Shown piece by piece: positions 55,755 through 64,000 of a stretch of DNA of 64,000 nt (positions are counted from its first letter, which is position 1; every line of letters begins with the position of its first letter). This DNA is from Prolixibacteraceae bacterium (lineage in GTDB: Bacteria; Bacteroidota; Bacteroidia; Bacteroidales; Prolixibacteraceae). The notes beneath the pieces are model-generated. The model had not been told where the DNA came from, made no database searches, and saw nothing but the letters and a program-made list of their open reading frames with translations. A program made the position numbers and the translations under genes. Where the stretch lies: the NCBI GenBank assembly GCA_003457135.1, contig DMSQ01000030.1:74634-138633 (forward strand). Reading direction: 5' to 3'.

Positions 55755-56738
55755 ATGTATTCAATAAAATATTTACAATCACTTATTTCAGCCGAAATAG
55801 ATGAAGAGATCAGTCGGTTAAACCAAATTGAACCGAAAAATCTATATGAGCCGATAGGTTATGCTTTATCCATGGGAGGCAAAAGACTTCGTCCGGTTAT
55901 GGTACTGCTTGCTTACAACCTGTTTGACGACTCGGTTGAGAAGGCTTTCCCTGCTGCTTTAGCCATCGAAGTTTTTCATAATTTCACTTTATTGCACGAT
56001 GATATTATGGATCGGGCAGAAATGAGGAGGAACTCTTTATCCGTTTACAAAAAATACAACGAAAATATAGCCATATTGTCGGGTGATGCCATGTCAATAA
56101 TGGCATACCATTATTTGCTTAAATGCCGCACTTCAGAACAGGGACCAATGATCCGGCTTTTCTCCAAAACTGCACTCGAGGTGTGCGAAGGACAGCAATA
56201 TGATATGGACTTTGAAGGCAGAATGGATGTAACGATATCGGAATATCTGAACATGATTCGGCTGAAAACTGCCGTATTGCTAGCCTGTAGCTTGAAATTG
56301 GGCGCTTTGGCTGCCAACGCACCTGAAAAAATTGCCAGCCAGTTGTATGATTTTGGCCTTAATCTGGGAATTGCCTTTCAGCTTCAGGACGATTTACTTG
56401 ATGTTTTTGCCAATCAGGAAAAATTTGGAAAAAAAATCGGCGGGGATATTGTGGCCAACAAAAAAACTTTTCTTCTTTTAAAGGCACTCGAAATATCCGA
56501 CAGCCGAACCAGGGCCCATATTCAGAATTGGATATTAAGAAAAGAATTTGAAACTGAAATTAAAATAAAGGCCATTACTGATATTTATAATGAATTAGAA
56601 ATCAAGAATATTACAGAAAATTGTGTAGATGAATTTTATCAGGCGGCCCTAAATGTTTGGGAAAAGATAGAGCTTGAAAAAGAAAAAAAATCAGAGTTAC
56701 TTCAATTTGCGAAAATGATCATGAGCAGAGATCATTAA
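55755..56738 (+). CDS. Polyprenyl (isoprenoid) diphosphate synthase
   Basis: A 327-residue trans-prenyltransferase with both aspartate motifs: DDIMD in LLHDDIMDRAEMRRN and DDLLD in FQLQDDLLDVFANQEKFGKKIGGD. GGKRLRP lies at the N-terminal substrate site. It would condense isopentenyl diphosphate onto an allylic primer in the cytoplasm, giving quinone side chains or carrier-lipid precursors. The product length cannot be read reliably here. It lies directly after the LytTR regulator. Confidence 0.94.
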   Translation: MYSIKYLQSLISAEIDEEISRLNQIEPKNLYEPIGYALSMGGKRLRPVMVLLAYNLFDDSVEKAFPAALAIEVFHNFTLLHDDIMDRAEMRRNSLSVYKKYNENIAILSGDAMSIMAYHYLLKCRTSEQGPMIRLFSKTALEVCEGQQYDMDFEGRMDVTISEYLNMIRLKTAVLLACSLKLGALAANAPEKIASQLYDFGLNLGIAFQLQDDLLDVFANQEKFGKKIGGDIVANKKTFLLLKALEISDSRTRAHIQNWILRKEFETEIKIKAITDIYNELEIKNITENCVDEFYQAALNVWEKIELEKEKKSELLQFAKMIMSRDH

Positions 56739-56755
56739 TAATTCCTGAAACTAGC

Positions 56756-56763
56756 TATATTTG
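56756..56763 (+). promoter_or_regulatory. Putative -7 box of the atpDC promoter
   Basis: TATATTTG fits TAnnTTTG and lies 58 bases before the atpD ATG. Confidence 0.5.
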
Positions 56764-56821
56764 CAGCAAATTTATTTTCATTGATTTTTAACTCAGCTTA
56801 AATGCTGAAAAAATAAAGAAT

Positions 56822-58327
56822 ATGGCTCAGAATATTGGAAAAATCACTCAGGTAATCGGACCTGTAATTGACATTTCGTTTGATCAGGAAGGCAGCGAAC
56901 TTCCCGGAATATATGATGCACTGGAGATTGTCAGGGAAGGAAAGGCAAATCTGGTACTTGAATGCCAGCAACACGTTGGCGAAAATACGGTGAGGGCCAT
57001 TGCAATGGATTCGACTGATGGGTTCCGCAGGGGAATGGAGGTGATAGCAACCGGCAAACCTATTACCATGCCCAAAGGCGAAATTGCACTTGGTCGCTTG
57101 CTGAACGTAACCGGTGACCCGGTTGACGGATTGGAACCTCTTCCAAAAAATGGATTTAGCATCCACAATGAGCCCCCTTTGTACGAAGACTTAACCACTG
57201 AAACAGAAGTTCTTTATACCGGAATTAAAGTCATTGACCTAATCGAACCTTACGCCAAAGGTGGAAAAATTGGTCTGTTCGGTGGTGCGGGAGTGGGCAA
57301 AACCGTTTTGATTCAGGAGTTAATAAATAATATTGCTTTGGCCCACAGCGGCTTATCGGTGTTTGCCGGTGTTGGCGAACGTACCCGCGAAGGAAACGAT
57401 CTGCTCCGCGAAATGATTGAAGCTGATATTGTTGACTATGGTGAAGAATTCAAAAAGTCAATGGAAGAAGGCAATTGGGATCTCACGAAAGTTGATCAGG
57501 AATCGTTGAAAAAATCGAAACTGGCTCTCGTATTTGGTCAGATGAATGAGCCCCCCGGAGCTCGTGCAAGGGTTGCATTGTCGGGATTAACAATCGCCGA
57601 AAGCTTACGCGACGGAGACGGATTAAGCGGAAAAGGCCGCGATATTCTTTTCTTTGTTGATAACGTCTTCCGATTTACACAGGCAGGTTCCGAAGTCTCG
57701 GCATTATTGGGCCGAATGCCTTCGGCCGTTGGTTATCAGCCTACTTTGGCAACTGAAATGGGGATTATGCAGGAACGAATTACCTCAACCAAAAATGGAT
57801 CAATTACATCAGTCCAGGCCGTGTATGTTCCTGCTGATGACTTAACCGACCCTGCTCCTGCAACAACTTTTGCCCACCTTGATGCCACAACCGTATTGAG
57901 CCGGAAAATTTCCGAATTGGGTATTTATCCGGCAGTTGACCCACTCGATTCCACCTCCAGGATCTTAAACCGCGAAGTGGTAGGCGATGAACACTACGAT
58001 TGTACCCAGCGGGTGATCATGATTCTGCAACGTTATAAAGAATTGCTCGACATTATAGCGATTTTGGGTATGGATGAGTTATCGGAAGAAGATAAACTGA
58101 TTGTTCACCGCGCACGCAGGGTGCAGCGCTTCCTTTCCCAACCATTCTTTGTAGCCGAACAATTTACCGGTCTTAAAGGCCAACTCGTTTCCATTGAAGA
58201 TACCATTAAAGGGTTTAACATGATCATGGATGGAGAAGTTGACCAGTATCCTGAAGCGGCTTTCAACCTGGTAGGAACTATTGAGCAGGCCATTGAAAAG
58301 GGTGAAAAATTGCTGGCTGGCGCTTAA
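56822..58327 (+). CDS. atpD: F1-type ATP synthase subunit beta
   Basis: A 501-residue catalytic subunit with P-loop GGAGVGKT at 154-161, the GERTREGNDL motif, DNVFRFTQAGSEVSALLGRMPSAVGYQPTL and the C-terminal DELSEEDK (DELSEED switch). An insertion of about 25 residues before VFGQMNEPPGARAR (FKKSMEEGNWDLTKVDQESL) is typical of Bacteroidota AtpD. It forms the nucleotide sites of the F1 head on the cytoplasmic side of the membrane. Only atpC follows. The remaining atp genes are not in the window, the split arrangement seen in many Bacteroidota. Confidence 0.98.
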   Translation: MAQNIGKITQVIGPVIDISFDQEGSELPGIYDALEIVREGKANLVLECQQHVGENTVRAIAMDSTDGFRRGMEVIATGKPITMPKGEIALGRLLNVTGDPVDGLEPLPKNGFSIHNEPPLYEDLTTETEVLYTGIKVIDLIEPYAKGGKIGLFGGAGVGKTVLIQELINNIALAHSGLSVFAGVGERTREGNDLLREMIEADIVDYGEEFKKSMEEGNWDLTKVDQESLKKSKLALVFGQMNEPPGARARVALSGLTIAESLRDGDGLSGKGRDILFFVDNVFRFTQAGSEVSALLGRMPSAVGYQPTLATEMGIMQERITSTKNGSITSVQAVYVPADDLTDPAPATTFAHLDATTVLSRKISELGIYPAVDPLDSTSRILNREVVGDEHYDCTQRVIMILQRYKELLDIIAILGMDELSEEDKLIVHRARRVQRFLSQPFFVAEQFTGLKGQLVSIEDTIKGFNMIMDGEVDQYPEAAFNLVGTIEQAIEKGEKLLAGA

Positions 58328-58384
58328 TGAGGCTGCACGAAATCCTTGCTGACTCTTAATTTGAAACTTTATATTTATTGGTCC

Positions 58385-58627
58385 ATGTTACTCGAAATTA
58401 TCACTCCCGACAAAAAGGTTTATTCAGGCAAAGTGAAATTAGTTCAATTGCCCGGTTCTAAAGGAACATTCGAAATACTGAATAACCATGCCCCAATTAT
58501 TTCGACACTGAATAAAGGCAAAATTAAAGTGGTTGAAGATTCAGGGGCAGAACTTTTTTTCGAAGTTGACGGAGGTGTTGTTGAGAACGTTGACAACAAA
58601 ATTATTGTACTTGCAGAGTCGGTTTAG
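58385..58627 (+). CDS. atpC: F1-type ATP synthase subunit epsilon (short form)
   Basis: An 80-residue protein containing only the N-terminal beta-sandwich of epsilon (LEIITPDKKVYSGKVKLVQLPGSKGTFEILNNHAPIISTL, read as consecutive strands). The C-terminal helical hairpin that regulates the enzyme in other phyla is missing, as is common in Bacteroidota. ATG 58385 is chosen over the in-frame TTG at 58346, because the MLLEIITPD start is canonical. It lies 57 bases after atpD and is followed by a terminator. Confidence 0.95.
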   Translation: MLLEIITPDKKVYSGKVKLVQLPGSKGTFEILNNHAPIISTLNKGKIKVVEDSGAELFFEVDGGVVENVDNKIIVLAESV

Positions 58628-58656
58628 CCGAAAGAAGCGATAAACTGATTATATTT

Positions 58657-58694
58657 AAACCCTGAAGATTAAAGCGCTTCAGGGTTTTTATTTT
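58657..58694 (+). terminator. Intrinsic terminator after atpC
   Basis: AAACCCTGAAG (58657-58667) pairs with CTTCAGGGTTT (58677-58687), followed by TTATTTT. The next gene begins with TTG at 58693, inside the T tract. Confidence 0.9.
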
Positions 58695-59676
58695 GAAAAC
58701 GAAATTTCTGATCATACGATTCAGTTCCATTGGCGATATTGTTTTAACATCGCCGGTAGTGAGATGCCTGAAAAACCAATTTCCGGAAGCCGAAGTACAT
58801 TACCTTACCAAAAAGCGAAATATTGACCTGTTAAAAGCCAATCCGTATATTGATAAAATTCAATTGTTTGGCGATTCACTTTCGGATACCATTCGGGAAT
58901 TAAAAACTGAAAACTATGATTACATTATTGATTTACACAACAATTTGCGCAGCTTACGGGTCAAACTCGGACTAAGAGCCAAATCCTACAGTTTCAACAA
59001 ATTAAATCTCCGTAAATTTCTTCTGACCAGTTTCAAATTGAATTTCATGCCTCAGGCACATATTGTTGACCGTAACCTGGAAACACTGAGCCATTTTCAT
59101 TTGACCAACGATGGAAAAGGGCTTGAGTATTTTATTCCTGAAGAAGATGAATTTAATTTATCGGGGTTGCCCGTAAGGTTCAGAAATGGTTATATGGTAC
59201 TTGTTTTGGCGGGTACTTATGCAACTAAACGGATGCCGGTAGAAAAATATAAAAATCTGATTGGTGAAGTAGATATTCCTTTTATTTTGCTCGGAGGTAA
59301 AAGTGAACGAATTATGGCTGACCATATTTTGAGTTGGGAAACCGGAAATGTAATTGATTTCACAGGAAAACTACGGATCAATCAGTCGGCTTCGTTAGTA
59401 AAAAATGCCAGATTGGTGATCGCGAACGATACCGGACTGATGCATATTGCTGCTGCATTTCATAAAAAAATACTTTCAGTTTGGGGAAGTACTACACCCG
59501 AATTGGGAATGTATCCATATTTGCCCCTCGATGGTTCGAAAATTCTTGAAGTTAAAGGATTATCATGCCGTCCATGCTCCAAGCTTGGCTACCACGAATG
59601 TCCCAAAAAGCATTTTCGCTGCATGAACGATTTGCCCGAAGACCAAATTATGGACTGGGTAAAAAGGGAATTCTGA
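58693..59676 (+). CDS. Glycosyltransferase family 9 (heptosyltransferase-like), TTG start
   Basis: A 327-residue GT9 protein of the lipopolysaccharide-core heptosyltransferase type. The N-terminal domain opens KFLIIRFSSIGDIVLTSPV. The C-terminal nucleotide-sugar domain includes LVLAGTYATKRMP, LGGKSERIMADHIL, IDFTGKLRINQSASLVKNARLVIANDTGLMH and CRPCSKLGYHECPKKHFRCM. It would add a heptose or similar sugar to the lipid A core at the inner membrane. The only start that gives the canonical N-terminus is TTG at 58693, which lies in the T tract of the atpC terminator, so read-through or a start within the hairpin would govern its expression. Confidence 0.92.
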   Translation: MKTKFLIIRFSSIGDIVLTSPVVRCLKNQFPEAEVHYLTKKRNIDLLKANPYIDKIQLFGDSLSDTIRELKTENYDYIIDLHNNLRSLRVKLGLRAKSYSFNKLNLRKFLLTSFKLNFMPQAHIVDRNLETLSHFHLTNDGKGLEYFIPEEDEFNLSGLPVRFRNGYMVLVLAGTYATKRMPVEKYKNLIGEVDIPFILLGGKSERIMADHILSWETGNVIDFTGKLRINQSASLVKNARLVIANDTGLMHIAAAFHKKILSVWGSTTPELGMYPYLPLDGSKILEVKGLSCRPCSKLGYHECPKKHFRCMNDLPEDQIMDWVKREF

Positions 59677-59816
59677 AAAATCATAATTAAGCTCGCTTAC
59701 CACCAAAAATCAGTCATTTATCGATTAAAATTGCCGGATGATCTACCCGGCTAATTGGATATACGAACCAAATCAGGAAATTCGGCTCGAAATAATTAAC
59801 AAACAATTTACATTCA

Positions 59817-59844
59817 GGAAACGTTTCTTGTTCGAAATGTTTCC
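59817..59844. promoter_or_regulatory. Imperfect palindromic operator upstream of the TetR gene
   Basis: GGAAACGTTTC (59817-59827) and GAAATGTTTCC (59834-59844) are inverted repeats with 10 of 11 positions paired around a 6-base spacer. The site lies 36 bases before the TetR ATG and is the natural candidate for autoregulation of the efflux operon. The 59677-59879 gap shows nothing else. Confidence 0.7.
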
Positions 59845-59879
59845 TTCCTTTGTTTCTAAAATTAATAGCAAACTTAAAT

Positions 59880-60539
59880 ATGTACGACGAATTGAATTTT
59901 GAGGATCCTAAATTTCGGGCAATTCTTGAAAAAACGGTCGAATTATTTTACGAATTCGGGATCAGAAATTTGAACATGGACGATATCAGCCGGAGTCTGG
60001 GGATTTCGAAAAAGACCCTTTATCAGTATGTAAAAAGCAAGGAAGATCTGATTGAAAAGCTTTTCTACTACGATGAAATGAAATGGGATGTCGAATTTTC
60101 AAAGATTAAAATAGACGAGTTAAACGCCATTGAAGTATTGTTAAAAGTTAGTTTATTGGTTTTTGACGAAATGGTCAAGTTAAATCCGAAAATAAAGTTT
60201 GAGCTGAAAAAATATTATGAACCCATTTTTAATCAGTTCATGGTACGGAAGCAAAACCACATTTTCACCCGGATGAGTAAAAATATTCAGAAGGGAATCG
60301 ATGAAGGTATTTACCGGAGCGATGTGAATGTTGAGCTGGCGGCAGGTTTATATGTACGGAACCTGGTGGATATGCACAACAAAGATTACTGCTTCGTTGA
60401 AAATATCACTTTCAACAAGCTTTTTGAAGTGATGTTCGAAAACCATATCCGGGCCATCTCAACTCCTGAAGGAATCGCTTATTTCGAAAAGCGCAAAGCA
60501 GAAATTACACAATTAAACCAAAATATTTTTAACCAATAA
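59880..60539 (+). CDS. TetR/AcrR-family transcriptional repressor
   Basis: A 219-residue regulator from ATG 59880 (MYDELNFEDPKF). The in-frame TTG at 59850 is less likely. The N-terminal helix-turn-helix is TVELFYEFGIRNLNMDDISRSLGISKKTLYQYVKSKEDLI. The remaining helices form the ligand/dimer domain. It heads a run of genes for a tripartite efflux pump (TolC, adaptor, RND permease) with 12 bases to the next gene, so it should repress that operon and be released by an unknown ligand. A palindrome at 59817-59844 is the probable operator. Confidence 0.94.
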   Translation: MYDELNFEDPKFRAILEKTVELFYEFGIRNLNMDDISRSLGISKKTLYQYVKSKEDLIEKLFYYDEMKWDVEFSKIKIDELNAIEVLLKVSLLVFDEMVKLNPKIKFELKKYYEPIFNQFMVRKQNHIFTRMSKNIQKGIDEGIYRSDVNVELAAGLYVRNLVDMHNKDYCFVENITFNKLFEVMFENHIRAISTPEGIAYFEKRKAEITQLNQNIFNQ

Positions 60540-60551
60540 CGATTACAAAAC

Positions 60552-61985
60552 ATGTTCAGAAAACACAAACAGATTCTATTGCTGGCATTCATGGTCCTGT
60601 ACGCGACAATGACTGCCAATGCGCAGGAGCCGGTAAAGCTTTCATTACAGGAAGCTTTAATTCTGGCATCCAAAAACAACACGAATATTCTGAATTCGGA
60701 TCTTGATCTGAAAATTGCCCAGAAAAAGGTTTGGGAAACAATTTCTTCGGGACTTCCTCAAATCTCTGGGAAAGGCAGTTATACACACATTTTTAAAGTG
60801 CCAACCTTGAACTTTGGAGGACAAACATCATTATCAAAAGAATTAATTCCATGGAGTGATGTAACCCTAAGCGGAAGAATTGACGATGTTACTCTTGATA
60901 ATGGAGAAACAATTTACCTCAATCTTGAACCAGGTACACCCATTGAACTTGGCCTTAAAAACAATACGACATTCGATTTAACTCTCTCACAGTTAATCTT
61001 CAGCGGATCGTATATTGTTGGATTACAGGCAACCAAAGTATATTACGGATTGACCAAACAAACCGCAGAGAAAACAAGGCTTGATGTCATTGAAACCGTA
61101 ACAAATACTTATACGATGATTCAATTGGCTGAAGAAAGCCGGAAAATTTTGTCTCAGAATCTGGAAAATATAGACAAAACCTTGTACGAAATTTCGGAAA
61201 TGAACAAACAGGGTTTCCTGGAAAAAACAGATGTCGATCAACTGGAACTGACAGGTAATACCGTTCGTAATGCCATGAATCAAATTGACAGTAACCTGGA
61301 AATGGCCTACCGCTTATTGAAGATTCAAATGGGAATGGAAGATTCTCAGAAAATTGTATTGACCGACGTGTTAGAGCAAGGTGAGTCTCTTACCAAATCA
61401 AGCCTTCAATTAATCACTGAAACATTCGACATCAATCAAAGTGTTGATTATCAACTCATACAAACATCAGAAAAAGCCGCCAAACTCGACCTGAATCTGG
61501 CTAAAAGCAGTTTTCTTCCAACCATTGCAGGTTTTTATAACCATACCGAAAAACTAAAAGCGCCTGCTTTCGATTTCGCGCCGAAAGATCTGATTGGTGT
61601 AAATTTGAGCTTACCCATTTTCAGCAGCGGACAGCGTTCATCGATAGTTTCACAAAAACGGATGGCACTGGAAAAAGCTAAAAATACAAAACAATTGGTT
61701 TCGAGCAGCCTGACTATGCAAGCCAGTCAATACCAAAGTGATGTAAAACTGAAACTGGAAAGGTTTCAGAACCAGAAAAAGAGCAAAGAGCTTTCTGATG
61801 AAATTTACCAGCGAACTTTAGAGAAATACAAACAGGGAATGGCTTCAAGCATGGATTTGATGACCAGCCAGAACCAATACCTGACCAACCTGACCAATTA
61901 TTACCAAAGTATTTATGATTTGCAGGGATCTAAGTCAAAATTGGAAAAACTGTTCAACATCAATCAGGATTCTGAAAACAAATAG
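60552..61985 (+). CDS. TolC-family outer-membrane efflux protein
   Basis: A 477-residue outer-membrane channel component. A signal peptide (about 1-24, ending NAQ) is followed by the OEP start KLSLQEALILASKNNTNIL and two repeats of long coiled helices with strand pairs (LDLKIAQKKVWETISSGLPQISG and LDLNLAKSSFLPTIAGFYN). The protein ends YQSIYDLQGSKSKLEKLF. It would form the exit duct for the pump encoded by the following genes. It is in one operon with the TetR repressor. Confidence 0.95.
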   Translation: MFRKHKQILLLAFMVLYATMTANAQEPVKLSLQEALILASKNNTNILNSDLDLKIAQKKVWETISSGLPQISGKGSYTHIFKVPTLNFGGQTSLSKELIPWSDVTLSGRIDDVTLDNGETIYLNLEPGTPIELGLKNNTTFDLTLSQLIFSGSYIVGLQATKVYYGLTKQTAEKTRLDVIETVTNTYTMIQLAEESRKILSQNLENIDKTLYEISEMNKQGFLEKTDVDQLELTGNTVRNAMNQIDSNLEMAYRLLKIQMGMEDSQKIVLTDVLEQGESLTKSSLQLITETFDINQSVDYQLIQTSEKAAKLDLNLAKSSFLPTIAGFYNHTEKLKAPAFDFAPKDLIGVNLSLPIFSSGQRSSIVSQKRMALEKAKNTKQLVSSSLTMQASQYQSDVKLKLERFQNQKKSKELSDEIYQRTLEKYKQGMASSMDLMTSQNQYLTNLTNYYQSIYDLQGSKSKLEKLFNINQDSENK

Positions 61986-62012
61986 AAATTATAAATATCA
62001 AATACTATAGAA

Positions 62013-63131
62013 ATGAAAAAGATTATTATTTATTCGGCACTGATTGCTTTTTTGGTTTCGTGCAGCGCTGCTACCGACAAAAAAGCGGAGCTGGAAAAAC
62101 TGAAAGTACAACACGATGAGTTAGCTACTAAAATCGCCCAACTCCAGGCTGAAATCAATCCTGAAGGCGCAAAAGCTGAACAAAAAGCAGTTACAGTTAA
62201 AACAACCGATGCTACCGCATGTGTTTTTAACCATTATATCGATGTTCAAGGGACCGTTGATGGCGATCAGAATATTGCCGTGAGCCCACAAATGCCAGGT
62301 ATTGTTACCGCCGTCTATGTGAAAGAAGGTTCACCGGTGAAAAGAGGCCAGGTAATGGCAGAACTGGATGCACAGGTACTTAAACAATCGTTGGAAGAAG
62401 TAAATACCCAGCTCATTTTAGCCACCAGTATTTTCCAGAAACAAAGCGCTCTATGGGAAAAGAAAATTGGTAGCGAATTGCAGTATTTGCAGGCAAAAGC
62501 AGGCAAAGAATCGCTTGAGCAAAGGGCAAGTACCATGAAGGAACAGTTGCAAATGGCTAAAGTTGTTTCACCAATCAGTGGTACCGTCGAAAGCGTTCCG
62601 CTACGTGTCGGACAAATGGCTTCTCCGGGAATGCCAACTTCAGCCATCCGTGTGATCAACATGAATGTGGCCAAAATAACGGCCGATGTTGCTGAAACTT
62701 ATGCTGCCCGTATTAAAAATGGGAACGACGCTTTGGTCAGTTTTCCTGATTTAGGCAAAGACATTGTAACAAAACTGAACTTTACCAGCCGTTTTATTGA
62801 TCCTACCAACCGGACATTTAAGGTTGAATGTAAGATTTCTTCGAAAGATGTTGAGCTTCGCGCCAATATGATTGCTTACCTCAAAATCAAGGATTACACC
62901 AACGAGAAAGCGTTCTGTATTCCGGTAAATTATGTCCAGAGCAATCAGGATGGTAAATATGTTTATGTAGCCAGGCAAAGTGGCAATGACTGGAATGCCG
63001 AGCGAAGAATGGTTAAAACCGGAATGGATTACAACGGAATTATTGAAATCCTGGAAGGAATTGCATCAGGCGATAAAATCATCACTTCAGGATTTCAAGA
63101 CCTGAATGCTGGCGAAAAGGTAGTTTTCTAA
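62013..63131 (+). CDS. RND efflux periplasmic adaptor lipoprotein (HlyD/MFP family)
   Basis: A 372-residue adaptor with lipobox LVSC (Cys17). A short coiled coil of about 25-55 precedes the lipoyl/barrel-sandwich part (VSPQMPGIVTAVYVKEGSPVKRGQVMAELD). A helical hairpin, the second lipoyl half (VVSPISGTVESVPLRVGQM) and a beta barrel with membrane-proximal domain (FKVECKISSKDVELRANMIAYLKI, IITSGFQDLNAGEKVVF) follow. It joins the TolC channel to the RND pump. It lies 27 bases after tolC and 21 bases before the permease. Confidence 0.95.
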   Translation: MKKIIIYSALIAFLVSCSAATDKKAELEKLKVQHDELATKIAQLQAEINPEGAKAEQKAVTVKTTDATACVFNHYIDVQGTVDGDQNIAVSPQMPGIVTAVYVKEGSPVKRGQVMAELDAQVLKQSLEEVNTQLILATSIFQKQSALWEKKIGSELQYLQAKAGKESLEQRASTMKEQLQMAKVVSPISGTVESVPLRVGQMASPGMPTSAIRVINMNVAKITADVAETYAARIKNGNDALVSFPDLGKDIVTKLNFTSRFIDPTNRTFKVECKISSKDVELRANMIAYLKIKDYTNEKAFCIPVNYVQSNQDGKYVYVARQSGNDWNAERRMVKTGMDYNGIIEILEGIASGDKIITSGFQDLNAGEKVVF

Positions 63132-63152
63132 ATCAATCAAAACAGACCAATC

Positions 63153-64000
63153 ATGTCGAAAGAAAATAAGATAAAAGAATTTTTTGCCACTAACTGGGCC
63201 ATCGATAACCGGACGAGCATCTATGTGCTTGCCACGATTATATCGGTGCTTGGTATGATGAATTATTATTTAATACCGAAGGAAACATTTCCTCAGATAG
63301 TAATTCCATACATCGTTGTTAGTACGCCATACCCGGGCACCTCGCCTGAAGACATTGAAAACCTGGTAACACGTCCGATTGAGAAACAGTTAAAATCAAT
63401 ATCTAACGTAAAAAAAGTAACCAGCAATTCAGTTCCCGATTTCTCTTCAATCATTGTTGAGTTCGATCCTGATCTGTCAATCGAAACTGCCAAACAGCGG
63501 GTGCGCGATGCGGTTGACAAAGCCAAATCCGAGCTGCCGACCGATTTGCCGTCACAACCGCAAATCATGGATATAGACCTTTCTGCTATGCCGGTCATGT
63601 TCCTCAATATTTCAGGAAATTACGACCTGGTAAAACTGAAACATTATGCTGAAATTGCCCAGGATAAAATTGAAGGGCTGAAGGAAATTACCCGTGTTGA
63701 CATTGTTGGGGCGCTCGACCGCGAAATACAAATTGATGCCGACATTTTCAAAATGCAGGCCGCAAAAGTCACCTTCGGAAATATCGAACAGGCTGTCGCG
63801 ATGGAAAACCTCACCATTTCGGGAGGTATATTAACCAACAACGGAACCCGTAATACAGTTCGTATCAAGGGGCAGTTTACCGATGTGCAAACTATCCGGA
63901 ATATAGTTGTTCAATCGTCGAGTGGCGCCATGATAAAACTTAGGGATATCGCTGAGGTTAACGATAGTTTTGCTGAACAGGCCAGCTTCGCCAGGCTCAA
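63153..64000 (+). CDS. RND-family efflux permease (AcrB/MexB-like), 5' part, truncated by the window edge
   Basis: An open frame from ATG 63153 to the end of the window, 282 codons. It begins with a cytoplasmic N-terminus and first transmembrane helix (SIYVLATIISVLGMMNYYLI). The hydrophobe/amphiphile-efflux-1 porter domain follows: PYIVVSTPYPGTSPEDIENLV, RPIEKQLKSISNVKKVTS, SSIIVEFDPDLSIETAKQRVRDAVDKAK, ITRVDIVGALDREIQID and GAMIKLRDIAEV. It would drive proton-coupled export with the adaptor and TolC genes upstream. The remaining two-thirds lie outside the window. Confidence 0.95.
   Translation, partial: MSKENKIKEFFATNWAIDNRTSIYVLATIISVLGMMNYYLIPKETFPQIVIPYIVVSTPYPGTSPEDIENLVTRPIEKQLKSISNVKKVTSNSVPDFSSIIVEFDPDLSIETAKQRVRDAVDKAKSELPTDLPSQPQIMDIDLSAMPVMFLNISGNYDLVKLKHYAEIAQDKIEGLKEITRVDIVGALDREIQIDADIFKMQAAKVTFGNIEQAVAMENLTISGGILTNNGTRNTVRIKGQFTDVQTIRNIVVQSSSGAMIKLRDIAEVNDSFAEQASFARL

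Noticed and set aside
1..64000. CRISPR arrays, tRNA or rRNA genes, prophage
   Set aside because: No regularly spaced direct repeats, no tRNA-like cloverleaf or rRNA sequence and no phage structural genes were recognised by reading. A dedicated scan (tRNAscan-SE, CRISPR finder) was not possible here.

Overview
The window comes from a Bacteroidota chromosome, most plausibly an environmental Bacteroidales/Marinilabiliales-type organism. The phylum call rests on two SusC/SusD pairs, an ECF sigma/FecR anti-sigma pair next to an STN-domain SusC, recurrent TAnnTTTG promoter boxes, an AtpD with a Bacteroidota-type insertion, and TyrRS/EF-P/TsaB/AtpDC sequences of this phylum. The family-level placement is inference.

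Layout. (1) 1-6.1 kb is a defence and mobile region: the tail of an M23 peptidase, a complete IS66-type element (16-bp inverted repeats, 8-bp target duplication) inserted in the 3' end of mcrC, a frameshifted mcrB carrying an EVE/PUA-like insert, and a YoeB-type toxin-antitoxin pair. (2) 6.1-11.3 kb is a stress/redox region: Crp/Fnr regulator, OsmC, AraC regulator, YceI, pirin and a succinate-semialdehyde-type aldehyde dehydrogenase. (3) 11.3-48.8 kb is a large polysaccharide utilisation locus (PUL). It holds a reverse-strand SusC/SusD pair, then on the plus strand sigma factor, anti-sigma, STN-SusC and SusD, followed by a sulfatase, an acetyl-esterase-like hydrolase, a sialate O-acetylesterase-like protein, three GH2 enzymes (two with a LamG-like insert), GH50, a right-handed beta-helix protein, GH42, a GH43/GH117-like propeller protein and a secreted two-module VOC protein. 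(4) 48.9-64 kb is housekeeping and envelope: tyrS, a Wzz-like protein, an O-antigen ligase-like protein, efp, a DUF3108 protein, tsaB, a LytTR response regulator, a polyprenyl synthase, atpDC, a GT9 glycosyltransferase, and a TetR-TolC-adaptor-RND efflux operon that runs off the right edge.

How the PUL would work (inference from families). An extracellular glycan binds the STN-type SusC/SusD, the signal passes through FecR to the ECF sigma factor, and the secreted enzymes are induced. GH50, GH42, three GH2 enzymes and a serine-type sulfatase point to a sulfated beta-galactan (agar/porphyran/carrageenan-like) that may also be acetylated. No obvious endo-galactanase of family GH16 is present, so chain opening would rely on GH50, on the beta-helix protein, or on enzymes outside the window.

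The most unusual aspect is that the PUL is a mosaic full of scars. An aldehyde-dehydrogenase 3' end is duplicated on the far side of the first SusC/D pair. A sulfatase gene lies exactly between a 5' and a 3' remnant of a GH2 gene. The GH50/beta-helix block is bracketed by two VOC-gene 3' ends and preceded by a GH2 3' end. A truncated esterase remnant closes the locus. At the two duplicated tails (ALDH and VOC) the sequence identity is concentrated in the last 50-90 bases before the stop. The locus seems to have been assembled by repeated recombination at gene tails. No tRNA, rRNA or CRISPR array was seen.
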